A DNA stretch of 13,524 nt from Muribaculaceae bacterium (GTDB lineage Bacteria; Bacteroidota; Bacteroidia; Bacteroidales; Muribaculaceae): contig JAIDBM010000170.1 of NCBI GenBank assembly GCA_029056365.1, forward strand, positions 1 to 13,524, given 5' to 3'. The position numbers and the translations under genes are program-made. Positions 1 through 8,255 of the stretch are shown here, in pieces. The notes below the pieces were generated by a model. It did no database searches and was not told the DNA's origin. It saw only the letters and a list, made by a program, of their open reading frames with translations. The stretch's first letter is position 1. Each line of letters starts with the position of its first letter.

Positions 1-1963
1 GGGCCACCGGCAGTTTTGTTCCGTCGCTCAGTGTTACCGAAATCGACAGCACAGCCTTTCTGGGATATCCCACATATGGATTGTTGCCGGTGTACGCCGA
101 CGTCGACACAAGCTGTTTCGCCCTGGTATACAGCGGAATCTGCATGTCTATCACATTGCCCGATGATGAAATGGTATATCGTCCGAGTTCATCATTGCCA
201 TGCTCGCCGGGTTCCGGATTGTATATGCGGTGTCCGCGGGTTATCACATAGCCGTCGGGGTCGGTTATCTTCATTTCATAGTGTTCCTTGTTGTCGCCCG
301 AAACTACTGTTTCATGCGTTCTGATCAACGACAAAAATCCGTTATACGGATACTTCTTCCCGAACTCGCCTTCCTTGTCGACAGTGCGGTTATAGTCGAG
401 CCTGTCGCTCGCTGGGCGGAGGTCCCAGTCCGGGTCGAAATGGGGCGCCCAGTTGTTCGAAGTTATTTCAATCTGTATATCCTTTATCTTTCTGCCTCCG
501 GTGTTGATGCGCAGCGGCATGGTCATGGTGTGGTTGTAGAGATACGATATGTAAAGCGGATTGGGCAGATGTATTCCCGGCGTCTCGTCGTATTCGATAT
601 GCCAGTCGGCATCGTTTCCGTTGCCTTTGAAACAAAGCGTGAGTTTATAGTGATGGTTACGCTCGCAATCGTAATTGTTCTTCACATCCTTGCCCAGCAT
701 GAAACGGTATTTTATCGGACCCGATGTCACATAGTCGTTGTTACGCGATTCATAATATCCGGTCACCTCCACATAGGTGCCGTACGGCTTGCTGTCCTTG
801 GCCTGTTCGTGCAGCCATTTTATCGAGCCGTTTTCATCGAGCACCGGATTTCCGCCGGCATCGGTTTCATAACTGCCCGCGCCCGGATGGTCGATATTGC
901 CGTCGGCATCGGCGTCCTGGAATTTCATTCGTCCTGTTCCCTGCATGTTCTCGAAGAAAGGCAGACAGAATGCTTCTTCATCGTGAAATGAAATCTCGCG
1001 GCCGTTACGGACATATGTGTCAAGTTTGCTTTCGCTCACAACCGACGGCCAGTTTTCATGATTGGAATCACCGCCTGCACCGTAAACAATCCGGAAATCC
1101 GACTGGGTTATGCCGAAACCGCCATTGACACTGCTCGACGGGTCTTGCGGCCCGGCGGCACTGTAAAGCCCCAGATAACAGCCGTCGGCCACATCATATA
1201 CCCTTGCCTCCTTGATATATACCGTTACGTTTTCGCGAAGCTTGCTGCCATCGAAATCGATTGTCAGTTTCGATGCGGCACGCCGAATCCAGGAATGCAA
1301 TGAAACTGTAGCCGGACGCACCTGCACCACACTCTCGCCCTCGAGATTCATGCCGCGTGTATCGGCCTTGTCGTTTGTGAAATATCCGAACATCGGACAC
1401 GATGCGGCCACCGACCGACTCCACTGCAGTTTCAGCGCCCGAAGCTTTTCAATTGTAGCAGCCTCCGGCGAGTCGGGTGTAAGTCCGTCGACATTCGCAA
1501 CTGCAAAAATCTTATAGTTTCCATATGGAAGTGTTACCGGAGCCTTGACACAATATGTGGCTTCCTGAGCAGCCTGCCCGTTTGTGGCATCGGCGGGTTC
1601 GCGGTCTTCAAGTTCAGGTTTGTTGCGGCTGAGGTCAACCGTAAGCGAAAGGTCTTTCAACAGTTCGTTTTCCGTGTTGTATACAAGTATCACAAGCGAA
1701 CCTACAGGATCCATCGAGGCGCCGCCCGGAGCGGTAGTGAAATCGGATCCGGCTCCTGATTCGCCTTCGAAAACCATGCCGGAACTGCGGCTCCCCGCAC
1801 TCAGCCGGGCCACCTCCATAGGCGTGAATCTCATTTCAAGCTGCAGCGCAGCCGCGCCGTCGGGTATGTCGCCGCCGGGCGCATCGAGCAGGTCGGCCTC
1901 ACACGACACAAGTGCCGCGGCCATTACAAATGCAAACAATATATGGTAAAAGTGTCGGATCAT
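1..1963 (-). CDS. DUF4906-type large fimbrial accessory/tip lipoprotein, C-terminus cut by window edge
   Basis: I translated this frame by hand. It is open for 654 codons from the ATG at 1963 to the left edge, with no stop. The protein starts with a lipoprotein signal peptide: hydrophobic residues 8-20, lipobox LVSC, lipidated Cys21. Residues 225-270 (RRAASKLTI, then YIKEARVYDV) and 337-343 (FFENMQG) match what I know of DUF4906 proteins. So does the block at about 395-460 (YGTYVEVTGYY, IKYRFMLGKD, ERNHHYKLTL, then DWHIEYDE). DUF4906 proteins are large Bacteroidales surface lipoproteins found at the end of Mfa/FimA-type fimbrial operons; a tip or accessory adhesin role is inferred. It starts 5 nt after the stop of the minor subunit gene, so it is very probably cotranscribed and translationally linked. 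Residues 350-358 form an EF-hand-like acidic loop (see findings). The family call is fairly sure; the biochemical role is not known. Confidence 0.85.
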   Translation of the reverse strand, partial: MIRHFYHILFAFVMAAALVSCEADLLDAPGGDIPDGAAALQLEMRFTPMEVARLSAGSRSSGMVFEGESGAGSDFTTAPGGASMDPVGSLVILVYNTENELLKDLSLTVDLSRNKPELEDREPADATNGQAAQEATYCVKAPVTLPYGNYKIFAVANVDGLTPDSPEAATIEKLRALKLQWSRSVAASCPMFGYFTNDKADTRGMNLEGESVVQVRPATVSLHSWIRRAASKLTIDFDGSKLRENVTVYIKEARVYDVADGCYLGLYSAAGPQDPSSSVNGGFGITQSDFRIVYGAGGDSNHENWPSVVSESKLDTYVRNGREISFHDEEAFCLPFFENMQGTGRMKFQDADADGNIDHPGAGSYETDAGGNPVLDENGSIKWLHEQAKDSKPYGTYVEVTGYYESRNNDYVTSGPIKYRFMLGKDVKNNYDCERNHHYKLTLCFKGNGNDADWHIEYDETPGIHLPNPLYISYLYNHTMTMPLRINTGGRKIKDIQIEITSNNWAPHFDPDWDLRPASDRLDYNRTVDKEGEFGKKYPYNGFLSLIRTHETVVSGDNKEHYEMKITDPDGYVITRGHRIYNPEPGEHGNDELGRYTISSSGNVIDMQIPLYTRAKQLVSTSAYTGNNPYVGYPRKAVLSISVTLSDGTKLPVA

Positions 1964-1968
1964 AGCAA

Positions 1969-3720
1969 TTATTGTATAGGCGGAAACGCCTCGGTCTCCA
2001 TTATGCTGATATTATCGTTGCCGGATGCATCGCGGTAATATTTCCCGGTCGCAGGGTCATAGAAAAAGCGGTAACGTCCGTTGCTGTCGATGCCGATTAC
2101 TATGGCCGAACTGCCTACCCCTATATCAACGCCTTTATACAGCTGATAGCCATGATTGATTGTAGGGGTATGACGGTTCATGTTCTCATCGAGACACACT
2201 CCTGCCGATACATCCCAGAGATACATTATTTTTCCGAACTTGTCGGTACGCAGCACCAGATATGTTTTACCGTTGTCAATCATGGAATTGAAGAATTTGG
2301 CCAGCTGCATCAGCGATACAAGTGGATCTGTTCCCTCATAATCGGTATAATACTTCTCGGTGAGCGGATCGAACGAATACATCACCTCCTTTGTCCTCGG
2401 CCACCGGACTATATATCTTTTCCGGTCAGGAGTCATTTCGACACGCGTGGCTATTGGCTGCCGGTCTTTGTTATAGTACTGGTAATCCTTGTCGGCATAG
2501 TAATAGCGCTCGTCATAGCTGTCGATGATTATCCATCCGGTGTTCTCGTCGCGTTCAAGGCCGTAGTCGGGCGCAAGCAGAACTTCGCCATACGGAATCA
2601 CATCAACCTCCACCGACAATTCTTTCTCGCCTTCAAGCCTGCAAAGTGTGAAATCATATATATTATTGCGCAACACATCGAAATAATCGCCTTTCCTGAA
2701 TCCTCCGGCATAAGCAGGCGGAGTATCGTAGTACTTGAAATCGACATACTGCGGCGAGCTTTCACCTTCGAACACAACCTCTATACGGCATCTGTCGCGG
2801 GCATCGAGCGGACGGTCGGCATGACCGCCGTCGACATTCGCGAACTCGGGCAGATATATCACCCAGTCGCCCGAATCATCCTTGTGGAATTTCACTCCGC
2901 TGACTATTCCGGCACCCTCAGGCACCGATACCTTGTGATAATAGTCGGCGGCATATGAATCGCCTACATAGTCGTCGTGTCGCGACACACCTTGCGGAGC
3001 ACGCATCAATGCATCGTGGGCGTTGGTGAGTTTTGCCGATGTTATGTCAAGTCCCTCGCTGTCGGCCCGCACGCGTACCTTCGCATAGGCTCTTAGCAGA
3101 TGCAGCGTTCCCAGGTCGGTTGTCCAGCCGGGAGTGTACTCCAGGCCGGTGATAAGGTTACTCACTCCGAACATCGGAATAAGCTTTCCCGGGCCGATAT
3201 GGTCGTCCGCGCCAAAGTCGAACCGTGCCACCGAAGCCGTGGAAACATCCGCAATCCGGCTTGTTCCTGCTGTTAATTCCGGATAATTGTTTCTCCAGTT
3301 CGCAAGCACCATCAGCTTTATATCTGTGGAGGCAGCAACGATTTCGCCGGGCATCGTGCCATCGACCCGATAGGTTTTGTTCAGGCCGTCGGCCGACACA
3401 AGCGCCACAGCGGCATTATCAAGCCGGCCTATGTATGTATCGCTGCTGTCGAACAAAAGTATTCTGAAATCGGCTCCCTCCAGATCAATCATATTTTCCA
3501 TAGCCGTACCGGCCTCATATTCGCCCTCCGACGGCGCCCTGCCGCCGGTGCCGTTGCCGGTGGTGATATAGAATCCGGCCATACATGCCTTATTCGGCGC
3601 ATTGCCGCCGCCATCCGGCTCATTGCCGCCGCACGACACAAGCAGCAACGGCAACAACAAGGCCAATGCCACAAACACCATAGCATGTAGGTTCGTATGC
3701 AGTTCCTTTTTGTATCTCAT
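1969..3720 (-). CDS. Minor fimbrial subunit lipoprotein (Mfa1/FimA-fold) with repeat-bearing C-terminal extension
   Basis: The protein has 583 residues from the ATG at 3720, which lies 1 nt after the anchor gene's stop. An in-frame ATG at 3735 would add five residues and overlap that gene by 14 nt. I prefer 3720 because it gives a normal MRYKK n-region. The lipobox is LLVSC with Cys30. Residues 67-95 (GEYEAGTAMENMID, then FRILLFDSSDTYIG) look like the N-terminal strand region of Bacteroidales fimbrillins. The block at about 353-388 (LRNNIYDFTL, VDVIPYGEVLLAPDYGL) is where such subunits normally end. About 195 further residues follow, with four degenerate repeats (separate entry). The position after the Mfa2-type anchor resembles the minor or tip subunits of the P. 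gingivalis fim and mfa loci. A minor pilin or tip-associated role is inferred from fold and position; its ligand is unknown. Confidence 0.85.
   Translation of the reverse strand: MRYKKELHTNLHAMVFVALALLLPLLLVSCGGNEPDGGGNAPNKACMAGFYITTGNGTGGRAPSEGEYEAGTAMENMIDLEGADFRILLFDSSDTYIGRLDNAAVALVSADGLNKTYRVDGTMPGEIVAASTDIKLMVLANWRNNYPELTAGTSRIADVSTASVARFDFGADDHIGPGKLIPMFGVSNLITGLEYTPGWTTDLGTLHLLRAYAKVRVRADSEGLDITSAKLTNAHDALMRAPQGVSRHDDYVGDSYAADYYHKVSVPEGAGIVSGVKFHKDDSGDWVIYLPEFANVDGGHADRPLDARDRCRIEVVFEGESSPQYVDFKYYDTPPAYAGGFRKGDYFDVLRNNIYDFTLCRLEGEKELSVEVDVIPYGEVLLAPDYGLERDENTGWIIIDSYDERYYYADKDYQYYNKDRQPIATRVEMTPDRKRYIVRWPRTKEVMYSFDPLTEKYYTDYEGTDPLVSLMQLAKFFNSMIDNGKTYLVLRTDKFGKIMYLWDVSAGVCLDENMNRHTPTINHGYQLYKGVDIGVGSSAIVIGIDSNGRYRFFYDPATGKYYRDASGNDNISIMETEAFPPIQ
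1972..2535 (-). repeat. Four degenerate protein repeats in the minor fimbrial subunit
   Basis: This is protein-level repetition within the C-terminal extension, residues about 396-583 of the 583-residue form. Each unit has a short hydrophobic strand, a polar turn, an aromatic strand, an Asp, a TG- or SG-like turn, then a second aromatic pair. The cores are YYYADKDYQYY (406-416), MYSFDPLTEKYY (447-458), MYLWDVSAGVCL (499-510) and RFFYDPATGKYY (551-562). The spacing is about 41, 52 and 52 residues. The third copy is the most diverged. The units are probably beta-hairpins. They resemble other YY/DxxTG surface-protein repeats only superficially, so I assign no binding function. Confidence 0.7.
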
Positions 3721-3721
3721 T

Positions 3722-4777
3722 TTATATATCGGCATTTTGGAGAATTACCCGCCAGCTGTTTATATAGATATAGGAATCCATCCAGCGGCCCTGGTCGTCG
3801 AGAAAGAAAACCATGGAATAGTCATCCTGGTAGTCGAGATATTCCTGGTCGGTAAGCGGCGTACCGTCCGGGCGCTTGTAATGGCTGCGCACAAGCAATG
3901 CATAGTCGATCAGCGGCACCGACACAATCCGTTCGCCTTTCTTGTTGTATATGTTCACCTTAAGATTTCCGTTTTTTGTAAGGCGCGATGTGCTGATATG
4001 AGCTACTGCCGCCGACACCTGGGTTACGTATCTCGACTGCGGCTCTGTATAGTCGGGAACATCCACACCGGCGAAACCGGAATAGGAACTATGGGCGAAA
4101 TAAGTCAGAGGCTCATCGGCTAAAAGCGAATTATCCCAGTCCATCAGTCCGTTGTCGCCACTTATGGTAAAAGTGAAATCCTCATGATTCAGGGAATTTC
4201 CCGACAGATGCTGCAGAACAATATGCAGGTCGTTGGTGTCCTTGATAAGCCGTACTGTCTTTATATGCACGCCTTGTTCTTTCTCGAACTCCACATCATA
4301 TTCGAGGCCATGGAATAGACGCTTCAGCTCGCTGTCGACATGCGACCCCTCCGAAAGCATTCCGGATGCAGGCTTACGGTCGTGCAGACGACATTGCAGA
4401 CCACGGACTGTTTCGGCATCGTTCACCCTGAACGATGTCTGATGTCCTTCGCCGCACCAGGCGAGCAATGTATATCGCCCCGGCTCAACGTCAACATCCA
4501 TCATATACGACCCTGATGCAAGCGATTCTCCCGACTCGGTTTTTCGCCATACCACACGGTCGGTCTGCGGATCAACGAGATATAGTGTCACAGCCGACAC
4601 CTCGGCCGGAAATGCATCGGTGAACTTCAGGTTCGTATCATAAACGAATCTCACCTTATAATATGGCTGGCAATCGCCCTGGTCATCGTAAATCATGCCG
4701 CTGCATGAGCTTAGTCCGACAAACATCGTCAACATAAGGCTGATTCTGAAAATTATGCCACGTGAAAACAGATTCAT
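3722..4777 (-). CDS. FimB/Mfa2-family fimbrial anchor lipoprotein
   Basis: The protein has 351 residues, a normal length for the FimB/Mfa2 family. The signal peptide ends in the lipobox GLSSC (Cys25), so the protein should sit lipidated in the outer membrane. Family hallmarks are visible: IYDDQGDC at 29-36, then YKVRFVYDTNLKFTDAF at 40-56, VTLYLVD near 63-69, the LFHGLEYDV segment near 154-162, and a C-terminal YSMVFFLDD followed by YIYINSWRVILQ. In P. gingivalis, Mfa2 and FimB end the growing fimbria, limit its length and hold it on the cell. The gene follows the major-subunit gene after a 193-nt gap with a terminator. It touches the minor-subunit gene, whose ATG begins 1 nt after this stop. 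I see no convincing promoter in the gap, so expression probably comes from read-through. Confidence 0.93.
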   Translation of the reverse strand: MNLFSRGIIFRISLMLTMFVGLSSCSGMIYDDQGDCQPYYKVRFVYDTNLKFTDAFPAEVSAVTLYLVDPQTDRVVWRKTESGESLASGSYMMDVDVEPGRYTLLAWCGEGHQTSFRVNDAETVRGLQCRLHDRKPASGMLSEGSHVDSELKRLFHGLEYDVEFEKEQGVHIKTVRLIKDTNDLHIVLQHLSGNSLNHEDFTFTISGDNGLMDWDNSLLADEPLTYFAHSSYSGFAGVDVPDYTEPQSRYVTQVSAAVAHISTSRLTKNGNLKVNIYNKKGERIVSVPLIDYALLVRSHYKRPDGTPLTDQEYLDYQDDYSMVFFLDDQGRWMDSYIYINSWRVILQNADI

Positions 4778-4888
4778 GTATTGTGGAGTTTTAGATAAAT
4801 ATATAATCGTGGCCTTTCGGCTCGTAATGGTCAGTTTTGGTGGAAATCCTACGGCAGATTTCTGTAGTGTGTCGAGGAGCGGGGTTAG

Positions 4889-4926
4889 AAAAAAGAGCCG
4901 GACTCCGGAACTGAAGCCCGGCTCTT
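4889..4926 (-). terminator. Intrinsic terminator between major subunit and anchor genes
   Basis: Bases 4893-4901 (AAGAGCCGG) and 4918-4926 (CCGGCTCTT) form a perfect 9-bp inverted repeat around a 16-nt loop. Read on the minus strand, the GC-rich stem runs straight into six T residues (complement of 4889-4894). This is a textbook rho-independent terminator for transcripts leaving the Mfa1-family gene, about 45 nt past its stop. The anchor, minor subunit and DUF4906 genes lie downstream, so partial read-through would make shaft subunit mRNA exceed anchor and tip mRNA. Confidence 0.85.
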
Positions 4927-4970
4927 GGGATAGAAAAGGATAGAATAATTATTTAGGATTTTGAAAAAAA

Positions 4971-6743
4971 TCACAGGTCTACACTCTGGCTGATGATTCG
5001 CCAGGAAAGTACATTTATGCGTGCGCCTACATAGTAGAGAGGATCTTCGGGAGTATCAGGCTTGAGAGTCTCGCTTCCGCCGTCGGGGTCGTATACAGCA
5101 TGGCCGATATGGCTGAAGCTGTTCACTGTAATTTTGTACCAGTGGTTACGCACCACGCCGTAATAGCCTTCTTTTTCTTTTGTCGATGCGGTGGCGTTAT
5201 GTTCTACAGGTATGTAATACAGGTTGGCACCTTTGTTGTACCAGTACAGCGGAGTAGCACCCTGAAGGGCAGTAAGACGCTGGGCGAGGTCAGGACTCTG
5301 TATGGGCACGTACTTGTCCGATCCGTCATCGGCTGTTGTCTTGGCATAAAGAGTTGCATCGGGGTCGGCGAGCTTGATGTTCACTTCGCCCACTTTTCCT
5401 TCAATACCCTCGAACACAATGTCTTTTACATCAACCTGTGTATACGACGACGCATCGTCGGTGCTTCCGGTGAGATAATAGTAGTTGAGGCCGGCTGCAC
5501 TGTTGCGGAGTGTATTCAGCACATATGCCTTGAAGTCGTTTTCAAGGAACGCGGTTCCACGGAAATTCAGCATGGGCAAAGCCTCGCCCTCGGCATTGCA
5601 GATACGGGTGTTGAGCACAACATGTGTGGTGAGCGCGGGGACAACCAGATTCTGTCCGGCATTGTTGCGGATGAAGATGTTTTCGGCCGCATTGGTGTTT
5701 TCGTAGCAATACTGCGCGTAGTCGCTGTTGTCGTTTGTCAGTACACCGTTGAGCTTGGTGGTGTTGGTGTAGAGCAGACGGCTGTCGGCGTTTTTGCCGG
5801 CCTCATAAGGATACGAGTATGCCCAGAAGCTGCGGAAAAGCCCGGCGTTGTTCCAGCTGCCGAACGGCGCGGTGTTTTTCCAGTTGCCATCGAACTGCTT
5901 TCCGGTGTATGACTCGGCTGCGGTGGCATTCAGGCCCCATCCGAGAACTTCAAGATAAAGTTCGGTATTGGCTTCGCCGTCAGGATTGTTCTGGTCGTTG
6001 CCGCCACCGGCTACAGTCTGCTCGAGTTTATAAAATTTCTTGCCGTTCTTTGTAATCGAGGCGGCATTGATTCCGAGCTGTACCTTCGCAGCCAGACGTT
6101 CTACATACACATCTACCGGAGAGTTGTTCTGGGCTTCGTCGGGAGTAAGCTTGAAGTTGTCGGCAACGAGCTTGGTTACATTATAATATGTGTCGCTGTG
6201 GTTGTCGTCCTCGCCATAGTATGCGGTGGTGCTCATCACGAAGTTGTTGCCATTCTCAGTAAAGTTCGAGTTGAACTCGGAAAGGCGCATTGTGGTTTCG
6301 GAAATGGTGCTTCCGGGAGTGAATCCGTCGGCGTTCAGCACCGTAAGCATGTATTCGGGATATGTGTTGCTTGTGAGGTCTTCGAGCACAAGTATATTCT
6401 TTGTCGAAAGCCACTCGATGTTCTGGTCGCCGTTGTCCGGACCGAAAGCGGGGTCTACGACCGATGCCTGCATCACATAGTTGCCCTGCGCGTCGAAGAA
6501 GAAGAAGCGTGCGCTCTTGACGGTATGTTCACTCTTGCTTCCATCGGTATAGTCGGGGGTATCGTAATCGGTGCTACGGCCCATATCCCCGGTGGAGTTG
6601 ATGGTTACTGCCAGATAAGCTTTCTGTCCGTCTTTCACGGCTTCGTCGTTTCCGCCGTTGGCCGGTTCTTCGCTGGAACAGGCGCTCACAAGAGCTACTG
6701 CTGTAAACGCAGCGAAAAATTTGCTTGCTTTGTTCATGTTCAT
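4971..6743 (-). CDS. Mfa1-family major fimbrial subunit (fimbrillin)
   Basis: The protein has 590 residues. The N-terminus has a lipoprotein signal with VSAC and Cys22. Family signatures are strong near the C-terminus: YYIPVEHN at about 509-516, then YYGVVRNHWYKITVNS at about 527-542 (the usual YGVVRNHxY block). The end, LSWRIISQSVDL, is the conserved terminal strand of Mfa1-like major subunits. FimA/Mfa1 fimbrillins are exported as lipoproteins, trimmed by an outer-membrane protease after an Arg, and polymerise by strand exchange. Arg56 lies in a plausible place for such trimming, but that site is a guess. A second in-frame ATG at 6737 (MNKASKFF) is also possible. The gene follows the OmpA-like gene after 40 nt and is followed by its own terminator, both fitting a highly expressed shaft subunit. 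Confidence 0.93.
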   Translation of the reverse strand: MNMNKASKFFAAFTAVALVSACSSEEPANGGNDEAVKDGQKAYLAVTINSTGDMGRSTDYDTPDYTDGSKSEHTVKSARFFFFDAQGNYVMQASVVDPAFGPDNGDQNIEWLSTKNILVLEDLTSNTYPEYMLTVLNADGFTPGSTISETTMRLSEFNSNFTENGNNFVMSTTAYYGEDDNHSDTYYNVTKLVADNFKLTPDEAQNNSPVDVYVERLAAKVQLGINAASITKNGKKFYKLEQTVAGGGNDQNNPDGEANTELYLEVLGWGLNATAAESYTGKQFDGNWKNTAPFGSWNNAGLFRSFWAYSYPYEAGKNADSRLLYTNTTKLNGVLTNDNSDYAQYCYENTNAAENIFIRNNAGQNLVVPALTTHVVLNTRICNAEGEALPMLNFRGTAFLENDFKAYVLNTLRNSAAGLNYYYLTGSTDDASSYTQVDVKDIVFEGIEGKVGEVNIKLADPDATLYAKTTADDGSDKYVPIQSPDLAQRLTALQGATPLYWYNKGANLYYIPVEHNATASTKEKEGYYGVVRNHWYKITVNSFSHIGHAVYDPDGGSETLKPDTPEDPLYYVGARINVLSWRIISQSVDL

Positions 6744-6763
6744 TTTTTTCTACTTATTATGGT

Positions 6764-6783
6764 TTGATTGTTTCTTGATTGTT
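6764..6783 (-). repeat. Tandem 9-bp repeat just upstream of the major subunit gene
   Basis: On the minus strand AACAATCAA occurs twice, at 6775-6783 and 6764-6772, with a 2-nt spacer. The period is 11 nt, close to one helical turn. It fills most of the 40-nt gap before the fimbrillin start, right after the stop of the preceding gene. It may be a protein-binding site, an unstructured A-rich leader that aids ribosome loading, or chance in AT-rich DNA. Confidence 0.4.
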
Positions 6784-8253
6784 CTATTCTTTTTGCTTGT
6801 CGGGCGTCACAAGGTATTTCACACGCTCACGCCGACGCATGTCGTCGAGCATGTCGCGCCTGGACGCCCCTTTTGCCATTCCCTCGCCTGCAGCTCGGTC
6901 AAACAGACTGCGTGCGCGGTCCATGTCGCCGTACAAGGCAGCAAGATTGGCCCTGCTGTATGTGGCCTCCGGACTGTCGCCGGCGTTATCGAGCAGTTTG
7001 CCTGCCTCGTCGAGACGGCCATGCTTCATCATTATATTTGCCGCATTCAAGGCCGCCTGACGGTCGGACGGATGCACTTCCGCCGCCTTGAGATACACGG
7101 CCTCATATTCATCCGACCCAGGTTCGAAGGTAGATGCTATGCGCTGGAAATCAACCGGACGCAGATTCGACGGATTCTCGGCATATACTCTCTTGAGTTC
7201 GGCGATGTCGACATAGGTGCGTATTTTGTATTTCACCGTATAGTCGCTGTGGCGCAATGCCGGATAGATACTGTCGAGAAGGAATTTGTACTCTTTCGGA
7301 AAACGGCGCTGTATCTCCGCGTTTTTCGGGTCCGGCTCCAGATTGGAGTCCACAATGGCAAGTATCTCGTCGCGGTGCGCGATGTCGAGCTTGAGCAAAC
7401 GTCGACGCAGGCCTTCCCAGTCCTCAGGCTCATAGTCGGTCGACATAATCGCCGGATCGAGATGATAATAGTTGCGCACATATTCCTTCAAAGCTTCGGT
7501 ACGCCCTACCGCCAGACGCACATTGTTGCTGTACGATCCTTCGGGCGATGCATAGCCTTTTATTGTTATTCCGGTTATTATGGCATCTTTGTCGTTTCTC
7601 ACAAAGTCGATGCTGCTTATAATCTTTGCAAGCTCGCTGCGGTTACGACGGTATGTGGGCTTGATTTCGGTTCGGTTTACTATAAAATCGATAAATGCGC
7701 TGCCTTCAGCTCTGCGCTCAATCGATTCATCGCCTGTCAGAGCCACAAACTCATATTCAGGATTGAACTGGGGCTCCTCGAAGTCGAGCAAAGCCAGAGG
7801 CGTGTCCGGACCCTGACGGAGCGGATCACAGCAATGGCTCAGCTCCTGGCGCATGTCCACGCTGCAACGGGTCATCCACGGCTGGAAATCAACATCCTGA
7901 CGGTATTGTATCGCCACCTTGTCGGAGGCCGACCATACCCTGGTGCCTGTCGGCAAATCGCTGTTGCGCAGATGATAATAATAGCGGTTACGTCCGGCCA
8001 CATACACTTTGGGCAATTCAAGCGAATCAGTCCTGTCGGCCGAACGGAGCACAGGAGTGAACACAACTTCGTGGTCGCGCCCGGGATTGATGTCCGACGG
8101 ATTGATTTCCATACTGATTTTAAGCCTGCTGCCATCATCGTATCTGGCAATATCTATGTCGCCTAACCTGAGAGCGACCGATGGCTCTGCGGCAATTCCA
8201 CGCACCGTCGCGCATAATGCGGCGGCAACCATTATGTATTGGAGTGTTTTCAT
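6784..8253 (-). CDS. DUF3868 / OmpA-like / TPR-like fimbria-associated envelope protein
   Basis: The protein has 489 residues and an ordinary Sec signal peptide ending near IAAEP (residues 20-24), with no lipobox. Residues about 25-125 look like the DUF3868 beta domain of Bacteroidales fimbrial loci. Residues about 185-345 resemble an OmpA-like peptidoglycan-binding domain: SAFIDFIVNRTEIKP, then the KGYASPEGSYSNNVRLAVGR block, the usual GYASPEG-N-xLAxxRA pattern. Residues about 380-460 form TPR-like helical pairs (YLKAAEVHPSDRQAALN, MMKHGRLDEAGKLLD, LAALYGDMDRARSLFDRAA). It starts 2 nt after the DUF3575 stop. A periplasmic or outer-membrane scaffold that ties the assembly site to the wall is inferred; its biochemical role is not established. 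Confidence 0.88.
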   Translation of the reverse strand: MKTLQYIMVAAALCATVRGIAAEPSVALRLGDIDIARYDDGSRLKISMEINPSDINPGRDHEVVFTPVLRSADRTDSLELPKVYVAGRNRYYYHLRNSDLPTGTRVWSASDKVAIQYRQDVDFQPWMTRCSVDMRQELSHCCDPLRQGPDTPLALLDFEEPQFNPEYEFVALTGDESIERRAEGSAFIDFIVNRTEIKPTYRRNRSELAKIISSIDFVRNDKDAIITGITIKGYASPEGSYSNNVRLAVGRTEALKEYVRNYYHLDPAIMSTDYEPEDWEGLRRRLLKLDIAHRDEILAIVDSNLEPDPKNAEIQRRFPKEYKFLLDSIYPALRHSDYTVKYKIRTYVDIAELKRVYAENPSNLRPVDFQRIASTFEPGSDEYEAVYLKAAEVHPSDRQAALNAANIMMKHGRLDEAGKLLDNAGDSPEATYSRANLAALYGDMDRARSLFDRAAGEGMAKGASRRDMLDDMRRRERVKYLVTPDKQKE

Positions 8254-8255
8254 TG

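Noticed and set aside
200..991. 263-codon plus-strand open frame near the left edge
   Set aside because: The minus-strand DUF4906 frame is open over the same region with family motifs and no stops; the plus frame is its shadow.
1972..2958. 328-codon plus-strand open frame opposite the minor fimbrial subunit
   Set aside because: It is antisense to a lipoprotein with a clear signal peptide and fimbrillin blocks; its own product has no coherent features.
4778..4888. Separate promoter for the anchor gene
   Set aside because: Only TATATTTA, one base off the TAnnTTTG box, was found, and no TTTG lies at the proper distance upstream.
4928..4945. Direct repeat GGATAGAA x2 between the major subunit stop and its terminator
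   Set aside because: Short, AT-rich, 10-nt period and in a 3' untranslated stretch; no support for function.
5100..5912. 270-codon plus-strand open frame opposite the major subunit gene
   Set aside because: Antisense to the Mfa1-family gene, with no domain of its own.
6658..8166. 502-codon plus-strand open frame opposite the DUF3868/OmpA-like gene
   Set aside because: It lies wholly antisense to two well-supported genes, has no recognisable domain and its composition is that of a shadow frame.
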